Shown here: positions 61,641 to 64,000 of the stretch, one piece after another
Layout: each line of letters begins with the position of its first letter
Numbering within the stretch: position 1 is the first letter of the stretch
NCBI GenBank assembly: GCA_041746105.1
Contig: JBGTHP010000036.1
Coordinates: 1-64,000, forward strand
Direction: 5' to 3'
DNA: 64,000 nt
Origin: JBFHRE01 sp041746105
Lineage (GTDB): Bacteria; Actinomycetota; Acidimicrobiia; Spongiisociales; ZC4RG35
The notes under the pieces: model-generated
Seen by the model: only the letters and a program-made list of their open reading frames with translations
Databases searched by the model: none
Told to the model about the DNA's origin: nothing
Translations under genes and position numbers: made by a program

Positions 61641-62663
61641 CTAGAAACCCACGAGGCCCCGATAGAGGTCCGTGTACCGATCGAGGATGGCATCCCATCG
61701 AAAGGTTTCAGCAGCCTCCCGCGCCTTGACACCCAGTTGAGCCGAAAGCCGGGGATCGCCAAGGAGTGATTCGAGGGTCGAGCCGAGCTGTGAAACGTTT
61801 CCTGGATGGAAGAAGAGGCCACATTCGCCCAGCACCGCCCTGAATGCCGGAAGGTCACTGGCGACGACGGCGCAGCCCGCGGCCATTCCCTCCGCCACCA
61901 CGATGCCAAAACTCTCGCCTCCCAGGTTGGGTGCCACCAGCACTCCACTTTCTATGAGTATTCGGTTCTTCTCGGCGTCGTCGACCCTTCCGACGAACTG
62001 GACCCCGTCCATCGCGGCCCGGTCGGCTCCACCAACGACCAACAAGGAAGCCCCTGGATGGTTTCGTCTCAGTTGCGGCCACGCTTCGAGCAGTGTCCTC
62101 AGTCCTTTCCTCGGTTCGTCTCGCCCGACGAATACGACCTGATTGCGATCCTTCTGGGCACTGCCGGACATATCGGGAAGGTCGATCCCGTTGGGGATGA
62201 TGGTGACCGGACGAGGAATCGCTTCCGCCGCAACCGAACTCACCGCCGTAACCACCGCAGAGCGAGGAATGAGACCGCCTGCCTTTTGATACAGCCGCCG
62301 GACCGCTGGAGAGGGGTTGGCGTGAAAAGTCAGGACGGCGGGTGTCGTGCCGACCAGCGCGGCCCAACCGACGAATGGCATGAATGGCTCGTGGACGTGG
62401 ACGACATCAGCATCTTTCATCGCCCGCCGGACTCGACGCGACACGAACGGGTTGAGGTTGATCGGCGCCCGCGACCCATTCGCGGGCACCGAAAGCGATT
62501 TCCCTACGGAGATCAGCCCCGGCTCCGGTCGGTCAGGCTCACCGGGGGCAATAACCGCTACCTCCACGCCCCTCCCCCGCAACCCCCTGGCCAGCCCAAG
62601 CACCTGTGCCTGAACACCACCGGCGATCCCGAGGTCATAAGGGCAGACCATTGCCACCTTCAC
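61641..62663 (-). CDS. pimA: GT4 glycosyltransferase, PimA-like phosphatidylinositol mannosyltransferase
   Basis: This 340-residue GT-B enzyme resembles PimA: CPYDLGIAGGVQ at the start, SVPANGSRAPINLNP, VHVHEPFMP, FVGRDEPRKGL and the nucleotide-sugar site GGESFGIVVAEGMAAG. PimA mannosylates phosphatidylinositol on the inner membrane face. Its neighbours are an acyltransferase and a phosphatidyltransferase, exactly the PIM locus arrangement of Rv2612c-Rv2610c, which supports the call. It overlaps the acyltransferase stop by ATGA. Confidence 0.88.
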   Translation of the reverse strand: MKVAMVCPYDLGIAGGVQAQVLGLARGLRGRGVEVAVIAPGEPDRPEPGLISVGKSLSVPANGSRAPINLNPFVSRRVRRAMKDADVVHVHEPFMPFVGWAALVGTTPAVLTFHANPSPAVRRLYQKAGGLIPRSAVVTAVSSVAAEAIPRPVTIIPNGIDLPDMSGSAQKDRNQVVFVGRDEPRKGLRTLLEAWPQLRRNHPGASLLVVGGADRAAMDGVQFVGRVDDAEKNRILIESGVLVAPNLGGESFGIVVAEGMAAGCAVVASDLPAFRAVLGECGLFFHPGNVSQLGSTLESLLGDPRLSAQLGVKAREAAETFRWDAILDRYTDLYRGLVGF

Positions 62664-63550
62664 CCCGTGGCCTCACGATCACTCGGCCAATTCGGCTGGA
62701 GCATGTGCCATTGTTCTGGTGCAGCCATGATCAAATCTTCCAGTGCGTAGGCCAGCAGCTGGGTGCCTGCCTTCAGCGAATCCGTTCTCGACTCGGTTGC
62801 CGGGAGTTGAAGGGGCGCCTTGATGACGATGTGGTGGCCTTCGTCTGCGCCGAAATAGGCGGCAACCGGCATGATCGGAGCGCCAGAACGCAGCGCAAGG
62901 GAGATCGGGCCCGCCGGCAGAGTGGTCTCTTCTCCAAAAAATTCGACGCCGACCCCCCGGCCCTTAAGATCGCGGTCGCACAGGAGGGCGACTGCTCCGT
63001 TGTTTGCGAGGACCGACTCCAGTTGCCTCATCACCGAGGCTCCTCCTGTGGCAAGGACGATTTCGATTCCCATGCTGTTTCGGAGCCGCACAAACCAATC
63101 ACGCAGGTGGGGGTTCGGAAGGTCTTCTGCGACTGCGACCAGTCGGAACCCGATCTGATCTCCGAAGGGTCCGGCGAATTCCCAGTTCCCGAGGTGGGGA
63201 AGGGCCACGATCATGCCTTTTCCCTCTGCAAAAGCTTGTTTTATCCACTCGAGGCCCTCGGCGGTTGTGGTCCGTTCGATTTCCGGGCGGCGGCGGGGCC
63301 TCACCCAGAAAGCCTCTGCCCAATATCGCCCGTATCCGGCGAAGACCCCGCTCACTGCACGCTGTTGTGTCATCGGGTCGGTCGCGCCCAACCTCCTGAC
63401 ATGACGCCGAACCATCTGTCGGCGCCCTTTGGTGAAGTATGAACCGACAACTGCGATCGCGGATCCGATTCGCTGCGCTGCACGCAAGGGAAGTAGGCCG
63501 AGCAACCCCGCGGCCAAGCGGAGCACCAGATAGGCGAGGTATTGCTTCAC
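62660..63550 (-). CDS. phosphatidylinositol-mannoside acyltransferase (LpxL/PatA family)
   Basis: The product is 296 residues with an N-terminal hydrophobic segment and the acyltransferase motif ALPHLGNWE (HxxxxE), then CDRDLKGRGVGVEFFGEE and LPAGPISLALRSGAPI, as in LpxL and in mycobacterial PatA. It would acylate the mannose of PIM. It starts with GTG, overlapping the preceding gene (GTGA), and precedes pimA. Confidence 0.87.
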   Translation of the reverse strand: MKQYLAYLVLRLAAGLLGLLPLRAAQRIGSAIAVVGSYFTKGRRQMVRRHVRRLGATDPMTQQRAVSGVFAGYGRYWAEAFWVRPRRRPEIERTTTAEGLEWIKQAFAEGKGMIVALPHLGNWEFAGPFGDQIGFRLVAVAEDLPNPHLRDWFVRLRNSMGIEIVLATGGASVMRQLESVLANNGAVALLCDRDLKGRGVGVEFFGEETTLPAGPISLALRSGAPIMPVAAYFGADEGHHIVIKAPLQLPATESRTDSLKAGTQLLAYALEDLIMAAPEQWHMLQPNWPSDREATG

Positions 63551-64000
63551 GTCTCGATGGTGCGGTACGTCGTCCAGAACCGCTGACCCACCGTGAACCA
63601 GCTCGCAAGCATCAGGAACCAGAGGATCGGGGTGACCCAGCCGGTGAGGAGTGCCGCGCCCACCAGGATCACTCGCTCTGCTCTCCCCATCATGCCGCCA
63701 CGGCCGTCGGCGCCGACGGCTTCTGCTTTTGCTCTGATATAGGGAATCATCAGACCGCCTGACATCGCCAGCAAGGTGAGGATGAGGATGGTTGTGCTCG
63801 AGCGATATGCGACGGCGAGGGCTATCAAAACCGCGATCTCACCAAGTCGGTCGACTCCGGCATCTAAAAACGCGCCTCGATCCGTTACACGATTCGATGC
63901 CCGGGCGACTGAGCCGTCCAAACCGTCGAGAGCCGACCCTAGAAGGTAGATCAGCCCACCGGCGACCGGCTTGCCGGCCCCGACCACGAACGCGCCAAAA
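63547..64000 (-). CDS. pgsA: CDP-alcohol phosphatidyltransferase, partial (phosphatidylinositol phosphate synthase-like)
   Basis: The frame is open to the right edge of the window, so the N-terminus is missing. The CDP-alcohol motif D-G-x2-A-R-x9-G-x3-D-x3-D is complete (DGSVARAS...RGAFLDAGVD), followed by three hydrophobic helices. By context it is probably the actinobacterial phosphatidylinositol phosphate synthase (PgsA1) that provides the lipid for the mannosyltransferase downstream; a phosphatidylglycerol phosphate synthase is the alternative. Confidence 0.85.
   Translation of the reverse strand, partial: FGAFVVGAGKPVAGGLIYLLGSALDGLDGSVARASNRVTDRGAFLDAGVDRLGEIAVLIALAVAYRSSTTILILTLLAMSGGLMIPYIRAKAEAVGADGRGGMMGRAERVILVGAALLTGWVTPILWFLMLASWFTVGQRFWTTYRTIET

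Noticed and set aside
61806..62750. 314-codon plus-strand frame opposite pimA
   Set aside because: His/Arg/Asp-rich antisense shadow without motifs or start context.
1..64000. CRISPR array, IS element or prophage
   Set aside because: No regularly spaced repeats, transposase, integrase or phage structural genes were seen in the window.

Overview
The window is dense bacterial chromosome with few intergenic gaps. It most likely comes from a high-GC actinobacterium outside the mycobacteria, and my best guess is the class Acidimicrobiia. The grounds are the gene order, a phosphatidylinositol-mannoside (PIM) type lipid locus, a single long bifunctional Rel, a Ser/Thr protein kinase, an actinobacterial-style SecD linker and TAnnnT -10 boxes placed 6-7 nt upstream of many start codons. 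The class assignment is an inference and has not been tested by phylogeny.

Left edge (1-5.7 kb): an incomplete seven-helix membrane sensor, a gene-free stretch with an isolated 3' half of a tRNA-Pro(GGG), a beta-lactamase-fold hydrolase, a phytanoyl-CoA-dioxygenase-like enzyme, and a phosphate pair (PhoU and a Na/Pi cotransporter). This is the only accessory-looking part of the window. 5.7-7 kb holds two membrane proteins of unknown role and a 50-residue membrane protein fused by an ATGA overlap to der.

7-19 kb: core genes der, ispH, cmk, aroA, rluB, scpB, scpA, an HD protein, a DksA/TraR zinc-finger protein, ald, a Nudix ADP-ribose pyrophosphatase, pyrG and a membrane Ser/Thr kinase. The scpA-scpB-rluB-cmk-der order and the pyrG-Nudix pair are conserved in actinobacteria. 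19-24 kb: a chromate transporter, an acyl-CoA ligase and a crotonase gene broken by a one-base frameshift.

From 23 kb to the right end every gene lies on the minus strand. Read in the direction of transcription (right to left) the order is pgsA-like, acyltransferase, pimA-like, pdxS, pdxT, yebC, ruvC, ruvA, ruvB, queA, tgt, yajC, secD, secF, apt, rel, MBL hydrolase, hisS, aspS, rarA, a lipoprotein dehydrogenase, a small membrane protein, alaS, ruvX, mltG, aroE, a DUF4388 protein, pilD, aroC, aroK, aroB, efp, nusB, then the pyrimidine operon pyrR, pyrB, pyrC, carA, carB, pyrD, pyrF. This closely follows the mycobacterial block around Rv2613c-Rv2533c, here joined directly to the pyr operon.

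Genes interlock through 1-4 bp stop/start overlaps. Genes that are not coupled to a neighbour mostly show a -10 box 6-7 nt before the start codon, implying leaderless mRNA. The pyr operon is the clear exception: its leader carries a PyrR-binding stem-loop that masks a Shine-Dalgarno sequence in front of a 32-codon leader ORF coupled to pyrR. I saw no CRISPR array, insertion sequence, rRNA or intact tRNA.
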